Part shown: positions 1 to 8,911 of the stretch, in pieces
Numbering within the stretch: position 1 is the stretch's first letter
Layout of the letters: every line of letters begins with the position of its first letter
Assembly: GCF_028561335.1 (NCBI RefSeq)
Contig: NZ_JAQQTG010000006.1
Location: 124,317-188,316, forward strand
From: Aequorivita todarodis
Lineage (GTDB): Bacteria > Bacteroidota > Bacteroidia > Flavobacteriales > Flavobacteriaceae
Direction: 5' to 3'
Length of the DNA stretch: 64,000 nucleotides
Position numbers and translations under genes: made by a program
The notes under the pieces: model-generated
The model's database searches: none
What the model saw: the letters and a program-made list of their open reading frames with translations, nothing else
Told to the model about the DNA's origin: nothing

Positions 1-26
1 TGCGTTTATAACTAAAATCAAGAATT

Positions 27-527
27 ATGAAAAATGCAGCTTTTTTAATCATTGCAATTACTCTTTTGGGGTTTCAGGCCAAGGCGCAGGAAATCTCCAA
101 AAACGCAATTGGGATTCGCCTTAGTGAAAGCAACGGATTTGGCCCCGAGGTTAACTACCAGCGCGCACTTGGCGATAGCAACAGGCTGGAATTAGGACTG
201 GCTTGGCACAGCGAACGCTATTGGGACGACGTAAAATTTACCGGAATCTACCAATGGGTCTGGAATATTGACGGAGGTTTCAACTGGTATGCCGGGCCCG
301 GTTTGGGCGCTGGGATTGAAAGCTATGACCGGTATTATGATGACGATTATTCATACTACAGAAACAAGGATTCGGAAGCATTTGCGTTTTTTACGGGCGA
401 CGTGGGTTTAGAATACAGCTTTGATTTCCCGCTGCTGGTTTCCTTCGACTTTAGACCGCAAGTGAATTTGAATTATCGCGATGACGTTAATTTTGATGTG
501 GGAATAAGTGCCCGTTATCAATTCTAA
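27..527 (+). CDS. small outer-membrane beta-barrel-like protein
   Basis: The 166-residue protein begins with a clear signal peptide (residues 1 to about 20, ending AKAQ). The rest alternates aromatic and polar residues in short strands and finishes with YQF, a C-terminal aromatic typical of outer-membrane barrels. A Tyr/Asp-rich stretch near residues 108-122 looks like a surface loop. The mature size of about 146 residues suits an eight-stranded barrel. No enzymatic motif is visible. It is monocistronic here and is followed by a strong terminator. The location is inferred from composition; the role is unknown. Confidence 0.6.
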   Translation: MKNAAFLIIAITLLGFQAKAQEISKNAIGIRLSESNGFGPEVNYQRALGDSNRLELGLAWHSERYWDDVKFTGIYQWVWNIDGGFNWYAGPGLGAGIESYDRYYDDDYSYYRNKDSEAFAFFTGDVGLEYSFDFPLLVSFDFRPQVNLNYRDDVNFDVGISARYQF

Positions 528-552
528 GGAAATATAGATTTTATTTTGAAAG

Positions 553-580
553 AAATGCCCCACATATAAAAGGGGCATTT
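553..580 (+). terminator. intrinsic terminator after the barrel gene
   Basis: A nine-base stem (AAATGCCCC pairing with GGGGCATTT) is followed by CCCCTTTT. A second hairpin lies at 592-611 (AAACAGGA with TCCTGTTT). Both are in the gap before the next gene, so together they probably end the upstream transcript. Confidence 0.7.
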
Positions 581-660
581 CCCCTTTTAAAAAACAGGAA
601 AAATCCTGTTTCATAGGTGCGTTTTTTATTGCAATTTTATAGAATTCAATAAGATACCCT

Positions 661-2115
661 ATGGAAAAGCATTATGTAGATATACATTGCCATCCCTCGT
701 TAAAACCTTTCAGCAAAAGTTTCAAATATCAGCCTATAAAACAAAATGCGCTGGATCCGAATCGGAAAAACTCCATTTGGCACTACAGTCCGCCAAATTT
801 TCTTGAAAAGTTTATCAACCGCTTGGTAACCCTTACAAAGTTCACACAAACCGATCTTACCGCTCTGGCAAAAGCTAAGACCAAAGTTGTGGTTGTTTCG
901 CTCTATCCTTTTGAAAAGCATTTTTTCGGAAAAGAAATAATGGGAATTAAAGGGGTTACCGACGTTTTGGTAAACTTTGCGGCAAGCATCAGTCAATCGC
1001 GGATGGATTACATACGCAGCAATAAGGATTATTTTGTGGATTTGATGGATGAATACCAGTATTATCAACAGCTCCACAATCAGGTTGAAAACATTGATGG
1101 AAAAATATACACCTACCGTTTGGTGCGAAGTTTTCAGGATATCAAAAATAATTTCGCCCAGGAATCAGATTCCAAAAAGATTATAAATATTATACTTACC
1201 ATTGAAGGCGGACACAGCTTCAATACGGGTATTGAGATGAATAAGGATATGGCCAGCCGCACCGAAGTTATCGAAAACATAAAGGCCATTAAAAATTGGG
1301 AACATCGCCCGTTGTTCATCACGCTCGCCCATCATTTTTACAATGAACTTTGCGGCCATGCGCGCAGCATTTCCATAGGAATGCTGAAGAAAAATCAAGA
1401 TCGTGGCTTAAATACGGGCCTTACCGACCTTGGCATTGAAGCCATAGATTTGCTATTGGACAATACTGAAGGAAAACGGATCCCGATTGATGTGAAGCAT
1501 TTGAGCACGGCCTCGCGAAAAGCTTATTACCATTTGCTCGACACGAAATACGCCTCGGAAAATATTCCGGTAATTGCCAGTCACGGCGCGTGTAACGGAA
1601 AGCACTCGATTGTGCAGTGGAACAAGACCGATATTATAGAGCACGAGGATTGGTTTTGCGATATCGACATCAATTTTTATGATGAGGAATTCATCCGCAT
1701 TGCCCGCAGTAACGGTATTTTCGGCATCCAGTTGGACGAACGCCGCATTGGCAGCAGCACGGCCATTTCAGAAAGTAAAATATTCTTTCCGAACAAAAGG
1801 AAACAGTTGCGAAAAAAAGCCTTGTTGGTTTGGAGGCAAGTGCAGCATATTGCAGAGGTTTTGGACCGGGATGGCTTATTTTGTTGGGGAATACAGAGTA
1901 TAGGCAGTGACTTTGACGGAATCGTAAATCCAATAAATGGGCTCTGGACCGCGGAAAATATGAAGGATTTAGCCGAAGAAATGCTAAACCACGCACAGGA
2001 TTATCTTTCAAAAAACTTAATCGTGTTAAACGATTTCAACAGAATAGACGCTGCTGAAATAGTGGAACGTGTAATGCACGGAAATGCAATGGAGTTTATT
2101 GAAAGGAATTATTAG
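661..2115 (+). CDS. peptidase M19 (membrane dipeptidase)-like metallohydrolase
   Basis: The 484-residue protein has the metal-site pattern of the renal dipeptidase (M19) branch of the amidohydrolase superfamily. It shows an N-terminal HxH (DIHCH, H9/H11), a glutamate in TIEGGH (E182), histidines at TLAHH (224-225) and ASHG (308), and the family signature GSDFDG near residue 418. There is no signal peptide, so it is probably cytoplasmic. The family hydrolyses dipeptides at a dinuclear zinc site. At 484 residues it is longer than classical members (about 350-400), with extra sequence between residues 30 and 170, so the true substrate is uncertain. It converges on bshA with only three bases between the stop codons. 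Confidence 0.7.
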   Translation: MEKHYVDIHCHPSLKPFSKSFKYQPIKQNALDPNRKNSIWHYSPPNFLEKFINRLVTLTKFTQTDLTALAKAKTKVVVVSLYPFEKHFFGKEIMGIKGVTDVLVNFAASISQSRMDYIRSNKDYFVDLMDEYQYYQQLHNQVENIDGKIYTYRLVRSFQDIKNNFAQESDSKKIINIILTIEGGHSFNTGIEMNKDMASRTEVIENIKAIKNWEHRPLFITLAHHFYNELCGHARSISIGMLKKNQDRGLNTGLTDLGIEAIDLLLDNTEGKRIPIDVKHLSTASRKAYYHLLDTKYASENIPVIASHGACNGKHSIVQWNKTDIIEHEDWFCDIDINFYDEEFIRIARSNGIFGIQLDERRIGSSTAISESKIFFPNKRKQLRKKALLVWRQVQHIAEVLDRDGLFCWGIQSIGSDFDGIVNPINGLWTAENMKDLAEEMLNHAQDYLSKNLIVLNDFNRIDAAEIVERVMHGNAMEFIERNY

Positions 2116-2118
2116 ACC

Positions 2119-3255
2119 TTAGCTATGGTTTTTCTGAAAAATAGCTTCTTCATATAATTTTTCATACAGCGGAACAATTTTTTTGGTATCATAAACCATC
2201 GCAGATTCAACGGCCTGTTGCTTGAATTTGTTCAAGACTTCATCAGAAGCCAAAATCTTCAAGGCGTTTTCGGCCATTTCGTCCACATTGCCCACATCGC
2301 TTAAAAAACCACTGACCCCTTGAATATTCACTTCCGGCAAACCGCCCGTATTACTTGAAATCACGGGGACTCCACAAGCCATCGCTTCTAAGGCCGCAAG
2401 ACCGAAACTTTCCTTTTCCGAAGGAAGGATGAAAAGATCGGTAAAACAAAGAATTTTATCAACCTCGTTGCTATTGCCCACAAAGAGCACCTTTTCCTCT
2501 ATTTCCTTCTCTTTACAGAGCAATTCGCAGGCTTCGCGCTCAGGGCCTTCGCCAACAACAATTAGCTTTGAAGGTACCTTTTTCTGAATGCGGTCAAAGA
2601 CCTCAATCACATCCTTTACACGTTTTACCTTTCGAAGGTTACTGACGTGGGTAATGATCCGTTCATCCTTATCTGCCATTAAATCGCGCTGGCACTCGGT
2701 AAAGGAATTTATTTTCTTGGGAATATCAATAAAGTTCGGCACTACGTGAATTTCCTTTTTAATATCGAAAAGTTGAAGTGTGTCTTCCTTTAAGCTTTTT
2801 GAAACTGAAGTTACCACATCGCTATTATTGATACTAAAGGTAACCGCAGTCTTGTAAAAAGGATGGCTGCCAACCAGCGTGATATCCGTTCCGTGAAGCG
2901 TGGTAACCATTGGTATATAGATGTTTTCTTCCTCCAGCATTTTTTTTGCCATGTAGCCCGCATAGGCGTGGGGAATGGCGTAATGTACGTGTAGCACCTC
3001 AATTTTGTGGAGCTTGACCATATCTACCAACTTGCTGGAAAGTGCAAGTTCGTAAGGCTGATAATGAAACAATGGGTAATCTGGAACTGAAACTTCGTGA
3101 AAGTGGATGTTTTTTGAAAGCAATTCCAACCGAACGGGCTGTTTATAGGTAATGAAATGTATTTCGTGGCCGTGCTCGGCAAGCGACAAGCCCAGTTCGG
3201 TGGCCACTACCCCACTTCCTCCAAAGGTTGGATAACATACTATTGCTATTTTCAT
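2119..3255 (-). CDS. bshA: N-acetyl-alpha-D-glucosaminyl L-malate synthase BshA
   Basis: This 378-residue GT4-family glycosyltransferase matches BshA closely. The N terminus carries the nucleotide-sugar loop FGGSGVVATELG (about residues 11-22), followed by the BshA-like HVHYAIPHAYA stretch near residue 92. The C-terminal half has the E-x7-E region ESFGLAALEAMACG (about 282-295). The enzyme joins UDP-GlcNAc to L-malate, the first step of bacillithiol synthesis, in the cytoplasm. No other bsh genes are in the window, which is normal because they are scattered in Bacteroidota. The start at 3255 gives the correct compact N terminus. Confidence 0.9.
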   Translation of the reverse strand: MKIAIVCYPTFGGSGVVATELGLSLAEHGHEIHFITYKQPVRLELLSKNIHFHEVSVPDYPLFHYQPYELALSSKLVDMVKLHKIEVLHVHYAIPHAYAGYMAKKMLEEENIYIPMVTTLHGTDITLVGSHPFYKTAVTFSINNSDVVTSVSKSLKEDTLQLFDIKKEIHVVPNFIDIPKKINSFTECQRDLMADKDERIITHVSNLRKVKRVKDVIEVFDRIQKKVPSKLIVVGEGPEREACELLCKEKEIEEKVLFVGNSNEVDKILCFTDLFILPSEKESFGLAALEAMACGVPVISSNTGGLPEVNIQGVSGFLSDVGNVDEMAENALKILASDEVLNKFKQQAVESAMVYDTKKIVPLYEKLYEEAIFQKNHS

Positions 3256-3280
3256 ATTTTTTATTTTTGAAACAAGACTC

Positions 3281-3440
3281 AGGACTGAAGGGATACAGGA
3301 CGGCTTGTTGCTTTTTTTTTTAAAACAGGAACTATACTAAAAGGAAACTGGACAATTTATTGTTTAATCTTTACATCTTTAGTTTTATCAAAATCCGTCT
3401 TGTTTCCTGTAGCGAAGCGGTCTTGTATCCCTTTAGTCCT
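3281..3440. repeat. imperfect inverted repeat between bshA and the GH3 gene
   Basis: A 23-base arm at 3281-3303 and another at 3418-3440 are reverse complements with about four mismatches; both include a GGGATACA/TGTATCCC core. They flank about 115 bases of AT-rich sequence upstream of bshA and downstream of the GH3/beta-lactamase gene. This could be a degenerate intergenic repeat or a long-range transcript structure. Confidence 0.5.
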
Positions 3441-3443
3441 TTT

Positions 3444-6362
3444 TCAGTAATCAATAGCCTCATAAATGGCTTCCTGTATTATGCTTCGCAAATCGCTCTT
3501 TATCAACTTTCGGTTTTCCGGATCGGGAAAGGTACGGTTCGATAAAAATACGTAAACAATTTCCTCTTCTGGGTCTGCCCAAGCAAATGTTCCGGTAAAA
3601 CCACTGTGTCCAAAACTGGTCATCGAAACACAACCACAGGTTGGCCCCGAGGTGCCGAGTTGCGGTTTGTCAAAGCCTACGCCTCTTCTTACGTTTTTGT
3701 CGCAGTAATAGCAGGTGTTGAAATCGTCTAAAATCTTCGGATTAAAATAGCGTTTCCCGCCGTAAAAACCTTTCCATAGATACATCTGCATTACTTTTGC
3801 AACATCGTTACTATTGCTGAACAGTCCCGCATGGCCACTAACGCCACCAAGCATCGCCGCCCCTTGGTCGTTTACATAGCCTTGAACTTTCTGCTTTCTA
3901 AAAATATCGTCCTGCTCCGTTGGCGGAATATTGTCTTTTGAAAATTTTTCCAACGGAAGATACGTCATATAGTTTGCGCCCAAGGATTCGTAAAGGTTTT
4001 CCTGAACAATTTGCTCCATCGGTTTGCCAAATTTCCGCTCAAAATAACGCTTCAAAATGTAATAGGGCAGATCGCTGTATTTGTATTCAAGCTTTGAGTT
4101 CAAATCACTCTCACGAATGTCTTTGTATATGGTATCTATATAATCCCTTCGCATATATAGGTTCTCTGCCACTTGCACGTTAAAATTCTTTCCGGGAATA
4201 TTTGAGTAATATTTTGAGGAAACACCCGTCTTTTCTTCGTTGTAGGTGTGTCTATAAAAAGGAATCCAAGCCTTAAAACGCGCGTAATGCGAAAGCATTT
4301 GCTTTAAGGTAACATCTGCTTTGTTTGAGTTTTTATACTCCGGAAGCATTTCGGAAAGTTTGGTGTTCAAACTCAATTCTTTCTTATCTACCAATTCCAT
4401 CACTAAAGGTAAGCTTGCCAAAATTTTTGTCAATGAGGCAAGGTCGTACATCGTGGTGTCGCGAACCTCCTGTTTTTTATCGTATTCGAAATAGCCGAAA
4501 TTTTTCTGGTAAATAACCTTTCCCTTTCGCGCCACCAAAACCTGCGCTCCGGGGTACATGCCTTCACGAATGCCCAAATTTGCAAGGGAATCAATTTTTT
4601 TCAGTTTATAGCTGTTAATGCCTACGCTTTCAGGAGTTCCATATTGCAATCTTCGCAAGGATTTTGTTTGCAAAAAAGTATTCAGTGGAAAGTCCTCACC
4701 CAATGAAACCGGCAATTTGCCCTTCGCCTCGCGCGCGCCAAAAATTAATTGGGCAGAAAGCTGCTGCGAAATTTTACTGTTTTGGTAGGACATAACCACA
4801 CCTTCAAAGTTTGCAGTGGTTTTTAAATCGAGCATGGCATACGGTCTGGCAAAAACATCCAAGATCACGGTGTTTGTTCGGGCAATCTCATAAAGCCAAA
4901 CGAGTTCATTTTCAGAAAATTCAAAATTTTTCCAAGGATTTTCATTGCTTTTATGAAAGCCGATAATTACGTAATTGTATTCCTTCAACTTTTGAATATA
5001 ATCATCCAGACTGTTGGCCTTAACCCAATCTACATTGCCGTACTTTTTTAGCTCATTTAGGAAATCTTCCCCGGAATCATCCCCAAAATTGACATAGGCA
5101 ATCTTTTTCTTTTGAAGGTCTTTTATGGGAAGAATGGCACGATCGTTTTTAAGTATGGTAAGTGCATTGTCCATGGCCTCTTCGTATAGCGCATCATCAT
5201 TCACCGAGTTTAAATCTTCAACCAGATATGTTGTTTTTACAGGTTTGTAATGATTTAGGCCCACTTTGTATTTGGCGTAAAGAATTTTCTTCACGGAATA
5301 CGCCAAGCGTTTTTCTGTAATTATTTCTTCGTTGTAGGAATTGATAAGAAATTCGATGGCTTTCGGGACATCTTCGGAAATCAGCAACACATCGTTTCCG
5401 GCGAGGAATGCGGCCAGTTCAATTTCACCGGGTTTTTTAAAATCGGAAGCGCCTTTCATATTGAGGGCATCGGTAAAAATAAGCCCGTTGAAGCCCATTT
5501 CCTTTTTCAAAAGATCCGTTACCACTTTTGATGAAAGTGATGAAGGGTAATTCATTTGCGGTTCCAAAGCGGGAACGTTCAAATGGGCCACCATTACGCT
5601 ATTCAAACCTTGGTTTATCAATTTTTTATACGGATACAGTTCTAAAGTGTCCAAACGGTTTCTTGAAAAATCGACCGTGGGCAAAGTTTTATGGCTATCC
5701 TTTTCAGTATCACCATGGCCGGGAAAGTGCTTGGCGCTGCCCATAATGCCAGCGCTCTGCATGCCTTTCATAAAGGCGAGGGCTTTTTCGGTTACGTTAT
5801 CCCTATCTTCACCAAAGGATCGGTTGCCGATAATGGGGTTTTTTGGGTTTGTATTTATGTCCACGACCGGAGCGAAATTTATATGGACCCCCAGCCGTTT
5901 GGATTGTTCGCCAATGCGACGGCCTATTTTTTCAACAATTTTGTTGTCGGTAATGGCGCCCAGGGTCATATTCCATGGGAAGGCATAGGTAGAATCAAGC
6001 CGCATTGCCAGGCCCCATTCCGCGTCCATCCCGATCATCAAAGGCACTTTGGCCAAGGATTGAAATTCGTTGTTCAACTTTGCTTGTCGCACGGGACCGC
6101 CCTTGGAAAAAATTACCCCTCCCAAGTGATAGTTTGTAATCAGGTCCTTTATTTTATCAGTCTTCGCCTTAGGGTCGCTACTGAAAATATCAGCCATAAA
6201 CAGTTGGCCCATTTTTTCTTCCAAAGTCATTGAATCATAAATACTATCGACCCATTTTCTTTGGTTTTGGAAATCGTTTTTAAGGATTAAGGGATTGTTT
6301 TCCTGAGCAATTGTCGGGAAATATATAGTTATAAGAATACAGGCGAGCAAAAATTTCTTCAT
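3444..6362 (-). CDS. GH3 beta-N-acetylhexosaminidase fused to a serine beta-lactamase-like domain
   Basis: The protein has 972 residues when started at 6362, where a signal peptide (MKKFLLACILITIYF..AQ) begins; an upstream in-frame ATG at 6434 would bury it. Residues about 30-390 form a GH3 domain with the NagZ signature KHFPGHGDT (211-219), its dyad histidine (H224) and nucleophile TDALN (D298). Residues about 400-560 look like a GH3 C-terminal alpha/beta domain. Residues about 575-960 form a class C beta-lactamase/PBP4-like domain with SxxK (SLTK, S643/K646). The expected role is periplasmic or surface muropeptide processing: GlcNAc removal plus an esterase or peptidase activity. The fusion is known in Bacteroidota; the activity of the second domain is inferred. 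Confidence 0.85.
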   Translation of the reverse strand: MKKFLLACILITIYFPTIAQENNPLILKNDFQNQRKWVDSIYDSMTLEEKMGQLFMADIFSSDPKAKTDKIKDLITNYHLGGVIFSKGGPVRQAKLNNEFQSLAKVPLMIGMDAEWGLAMRLDSTYAFPWNMTLGAITDNKIVEKIGRRIGEQSKRLGVHINFAPVVDINTNPKNPIIGNRSFGEDRDNVTEKALAFMKGMQSAGIMGSAKHFPGHGDTEKDSHKTLPTVDFSRNRLDTLELYPYKKLINQGLNSVMVAHLNVPALEPQMNYPSSLSSKVVTDLLKKEMGFNGLIFTDALNMKGASDFKKPGEIELAAFLAGNDVLLISEDVPKAIEFLINSYNEEIITEKRLAYSVKKILYAKYKVGLNHYKPVKTTYLVEDLNSVNDDALYEEAMDNALTILKNDRAILPIKDLQKKKIAYVNFGDDSGEDFLNELKKYGNVDWVKANSLDDYIQKLKEYNYVIIGFHKSNENPWKNFEFSENELVWLYEIARTNTVILDVFARPYAMLDLKTTANFEGVVMSYQNSKISQQLSAQLIFGAREAKGKLPVSLGEDFPLNTFLQTKSLRRLQYGTPESVGINSYKLKKIDSLANLGIREGMYPGAQVLVARKGKVIYQKNFGYFEYDKKQEVRDTTMYDLASLTKILASLPLVMELVDKKELSLNTKLSEMLPEYKNSNKADVTLKQMLSHYARFKAWIPFYRHTYNEEKTGVSSKYYSNIPGKNFNVQVAENLYMRRDYIDTIYKDIRESDLNSKLEYKYSDLPYYILKRYFERKFGKPMEQIVQENLYESLGANYMTYLPLEKFSKDNIPPTEQDDIFRKQKVQGYVNDQGAAMLGGVSGHAGLFSNSNDVAKVMQMYLWKGFYGGKRYFNPKILDDFNTCYYCDKNVRRGVGFDKPQLGTSGPTCGCVSMTSFGHSGFTGTFAWADPEEEIVYVFLSNRTFPDPENRKLIKSDLRSIIQEAIYEAIDY

Positions 6363-6378
6363 GGCACTGGAAACGGGA

Positions 6379-6864
6379 TTATGATAAAAAACGATTGTGC
6401 CAACTTTCAGTGGCGGGAACTTCCCAATTTTCAAGATATTCTGCTTTTGTATTTACAAGATTGTTGAAGACAATGGTGTTTTTTGAAACCGATTTATCCT
6501 TTGCCATTTTTCTGAAATCGGCCAAAGGTTTATAAGCGATGTATTCCCCTGAATAAAAGGTCACGTTCATTTTATCGAGCAGATCCACATCAAATTTCTC
6601 CTGAAGCGACTGGATAAAATGTACCGAGGCATCAATGCTGCAGCCCGATGCCGAAGCATTTGCCTGGTTGAGGCCAATGACTATAAAGCGGTTGTATTTT
6701 ATTTCAACGGCGGCCTCAAGTTCGGCTCCGTGGGCGGTCCATTTCGTCAAAAATTCTTCTGTAAGTTTTTCAATTTCCGCAACTTCATCGTCGCTCAATT
6801 TTCTATTGGCCTGATAGATCCATATTCTGGAATCATCGGGCAGGTTTTTAAAATCTGTCAGCAT
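6379..6864 (-). CDS. conserved Bacteroidota protein of unknown function
   Basis: This 161-residue soluble protein has no signal peptide or membrane segment. It resembles a small flavobacterial family often labelled ABC transporter ATPase in databases, but I see no Walker A, Walker B or LSGGQ motif, so that name is unsupported. A conserved-looking core is around ASASGCSIDASVHFIQ (residues about 83-98). Its stop is 16 bases upstream of the GH3 gene start on the same strand, so the two are probably co-transcribed. I do not propose a function. Confidence 0.6.
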   Translation of the reverse strand: MLTDFKNLPDDSRIWIYQANRKLSDDEVAEIEKLTEEFLTKWTAHGAELEAAVEIKYNRFIVIGLNQANASASGCSIDASVHFIQSLQEKFDVDLLDKMNVTFYSGEYIAYKPLADFRKMAKDKSVSKNTIVFNNLVNTKAEYLENWEVPATESWHNRFLS

Positions 6865-6946
6865 TATTAATCAGTCTTATTGTTTCATTCCAACTTGTTC
6901 ATTTCAACTTCGCTCCATGAACCCGGAAAAAACAATCTATTGGTTT

Positions 6947-7738
6947 TTATAAATCTTCTGCATTTGCAATCATTTCGGCAACGTCCATTACCTGCACGTT
7001 GTCTTCGGCGTTTTTGGCTTTTACGCCGTCGGTCATCATTACCATACAAAATGGACAACCGGTGGCGATAATATCTGCCGAAACTTCCATGGCTTGTTCG
7101 GTCCGGGCTACGTTTACGTCCTTATTTCCGGGTTCGGGTTCCTTAAACATTTGGGCTCCGCCAGCGCCACAGCACATGCCGTGTTTTTTGTTTCGCCTCA
7201 TCTCTACCAATTCGCCCTCCAGTTTTTCAAGTAAATTTCTTGGGGCTTCGTATTCGTTATTTGCCCTACCAAGATAACACGGATCGTGGAAGGTTATTTT
7301 CTTCCCCTTAAATTTTCCGCCTTCCACTTTTAATCTGCCCTCATCCAAAAGTGCTTTTAAGAATTGGGTGTGGTGCATTATTTCATACTTGCCGCCGAGT
7401 TCAGGGTATTCATTGCCGATGGTATTAAAGCAGTGCGGACAGGCGGTTACAATCTTTCTTATTCCGTAGCCGTTGAGCACCTCAATATTGGTCATAGCCT
7501 GCATTTGAAACAAAAACTCGTTTCCTGCCCTTTTTGCCGGATCGCCGGTACAGCTTTCCTCGGTTCCCAAAACGGCGAAATCTATATTTGCTTTGTTCAA
7601 CAATTTTACAAAGGCCTTCGTTATTTTTTTGGCACGATCGTCAAAACTTCCCGCACAACCTACCCAAAAAAGCACTTCGGGCTGTTTGCCTTGGGCCATA
7701 TATTCGGCCATTGTTGGGACTTTTATTGGTTCACTCAT
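6947..7738 (-). CDS. CCG-domain (HdrB/LutA-like) Fe-S oxidoreductase subunit
   Basis: The 263-residue protein carries two cysteine-rich CCG-type halves. The first has a cysteine at WVGCAG (about residue 28) and the ACPHC stretch (near 100). The second has CCGAGGAQMF (near 190) and GCPFC (near 230). Such domains bind [4Fe-4S] clusters in heterodisulfide-reductase subunit B, LutA and GlpC-like proteins. No membrane segment is present. The membrane Fe-S protein at 8912-10243 on the same strand is the natural partner, together forming an HdrDE-like or quinone-linked electron-transfer pair. The electron donor is not shown by the sequence. Confidence 0.8.
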   Translation of the reverse strand: MSEPIKVPTMAEYMAQGKQPEVLFWVGCAGSFDDRAKKITKAFVKLLNKANIDFAVLGTEESCTGDPAKRAGNEFLFQMQAMTNIEVLNGYGIRKIVTACPHCFNTIGNEYPELGGKYEIMHHTQFLKALLDEGRLKVEGGKFKGKKITFHDPCYLGRANNEYEAPRNLLEKLEGELVEMRRNKKHGMCCGAGGAQMFKEPEPGNKDVNVARTEQAMEVSADIIATGCPFCMVMMTDGVKAKNAEDNVQVMDVAEMIANAEDL

Positions 7739-7752
7739 TTGTTTATGTTTTT

Positions 7753-7808
7753 ACCCCCCAGCCCCTAAAGGGGAGCTATTCCGAAGGCTCCCTTTAGGAC
7801 TGGGGTAT
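7753..7808. repeat. palindromic intergenic repeat, copy A
   Basis: About 56 bases form a large imperfect hairpin: CCCCCAGCCCCTAAAGGGGA on the left and CTCCCTTTAGGACTGGGG on the right, followed by TATATTT. A related copy lies at 33247-33304. It sits between the HAD-like gene and the CCG gene, and may also shape the transcript there. Confidence 0.7.
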
Positions 7809-7813
7809 ATTTG

Positions 7814-8248
7814 TTAATCTTCAAATACTTCAATAGTTACTTCTTTCTCCACTAAATCGGTGAATTTTCCTTTGTAGCGGGTTGCCTTTACCAAATGGTT
7901 GTCCACCCAGTGATAGTTGCCGCCACGGGGTTTTCCCATCAACATGCTGTGGTATTTAAAGCCGTGTTTATTAAGCCACGTTTCCGTTACTTCGCGATGG
8001 GCTTCGGTGCGGGAGGTGAAAAAGCAGATAATATGGCCTTCGTCGTACCATTTGTTCAGGGTTTTTAAGGCATCGGGAAATGGCTTGCAGGTGGCCATCC
8101 TTTCGGGCTCTTCGTTTGGGATGTCCTCGGTAATGGTGCCGTCAATATCAATCAAGTAGTTTTTTATCCCTTCGGGAAGAATCGGGCTTACGTGTTCGCC
8201 CTTTTCTACTTTCTCGTGCAGCATTTTTTCTACTTCTTCTTTTTTCAT
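7814..8248 (-). CDS. HAD-superfamily phosphatase-like protein
   Basis: This 144-residue soluble protein has a HAD motif I, YLIDIDGTIT with D34 and D36, a motif II-like FFTSRTE (about residue 78) and a late acidic motif WVDNH near residue 116. It lacks a large cap domain, so it belongs among small cytoplasmic HAD hydrolases. Related flavobacterial proteins are sometimes labelled phosphoheptose isomerase, which the motifs do not support. The gene starts three bases after the hepT stop, so it probably shares the leftward transcript. The substrate is unknown. Confidence 0.65.
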   Translation of the reverse strand: MKKEEVEKMLHEKVEKGEHVSPILPEGIKNYLIDIDGTITEDIPNEEPERMATCKPFPDALKTLNKWYDEGHIICFFTSRTEAHREVTETWLNKHGFKYHSMLMGKPRGGNYHWVDNHLVKATRYKGKFTDLVEKEVTIEVFED

Positions 8249-8251
8249 GTT

Positions 8252-8587
8252 TTATTTTTTCAGAATAACTTCGACTTCATTTTTTAAGTTTGGAAGATGT
8301 TTTTTAATAATCACCCAAACAATTGATGAGTCAATACTGTCGTAGGCATGAACTAATCGATTTCTCATTGCAATTATTTCAGCTTCATTTTCAATGATTA
8401 AATCGTTATCAATTTTTTTCAACTTATTTAAGGCTTCACCAATAATTGCTAAATGCCGTTCTACAGCACTTTGGGTTTTTATATCCTCTTCATAATCGCC
8501 GAAAGTATCAATATCACTTATAAATTCTTCAATTAAATTTATTGATAAGGAAATATCCATCAAGAATTTCTCAACTTCCAGCTTCAT
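8252..8587 (-). CDS. hepT: HepT-like HEPN ribonuclease toxin (DUF86)
   Basis: The 111-residue all-helical protein carries the HEPN active-site motif Rx4HxY as RNRLVHAY (R75, H80, Y82). It overlaps the upstream nucleotidyltransferase gene by 17 bases, the usual layout of HepT/MntA modules. In characterised pairs HepT is an RNase toxin and MntA neutralises it by attaching AMP to the Tyr of this motif; both residues needed for that are intact here. The assignment rests on motif, size and overlap. The pair lies between metabolic and envelope genes rather than in an obvious defence island. Confidence 0.85.
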   Translation of the reverse strand: MKLEVEKFLMDISLSINLIEEFISDIDTFGDYEEDIKTQSAVERHLAIIGEALNKLKKIDNDLIIENEAEIIAMRNRLVHAYDSIDSSIVWVIIKKHLPNLKNEVEVILKK

Positions 8588-8891
8588 AAATCAGTATTTT
8601 GGTAGCATCAATATTTCTCTTTAAGATTGGGTTTTTGATTGATTTATAGGTCAATAAATCTACTTTTCTTTGAAAGAAGCTCTCTAACTTATTCCAAATA
8701 GAAATTAAATTCTCACCTCGTTCCATTGCGTCTTCAACGTTAATCTCAATCAATAAATCAATGTCGCTTTCCCTTTCAGAAAAATCATTACGAATAGAAG
8801 AACCAAAAGCATATAGTTTTCCAACCTTATGATTTTCACATAAGGATCGAAAATCTTCTTTCTTGGATTTTATTTCTTCAATGATTTTCAC
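8571..8891 (-). CDS. mntA: MntA-like minimal nucleotidyltransferase antitoxin
   Basis: The 106-residue protein has the minimal nucleotidyltransferase signature G30-S31 followed by D43-x-D45 (within ESDIDLLIE), and a third acidic residue at D78 (RKVDLL). These are the Mg-ATP-binding and catalytic residues of the DNA polymerase beta fold. Translation begins with GTG at 8891; no ATG lies in frame before the motif. It precedes and overlaps hepT, forming a two-gene antitoxin-toxin operon. Its likely role is AMPylation of HepT. Confidence 0.85.
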   Translation of the reverse strand: MKIIEEIKSKKEDFRSLCENHKVGKLYAFGSSIRNDFSERESDIDLLIEINVEDAMERGENLISIWNKLESFFQRKVDLLTYKSIKNPILKRNIDATKILIYEAGS

Positions 8892-8911
8892 TTCTCTTTA
8901 AATAGGTTCAA

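Noticed and set aside
6379-6864. ABC transporter ATPase as product name
   Set aside because: No Walker A, Walker B or signature motif is present in the 161 residues.
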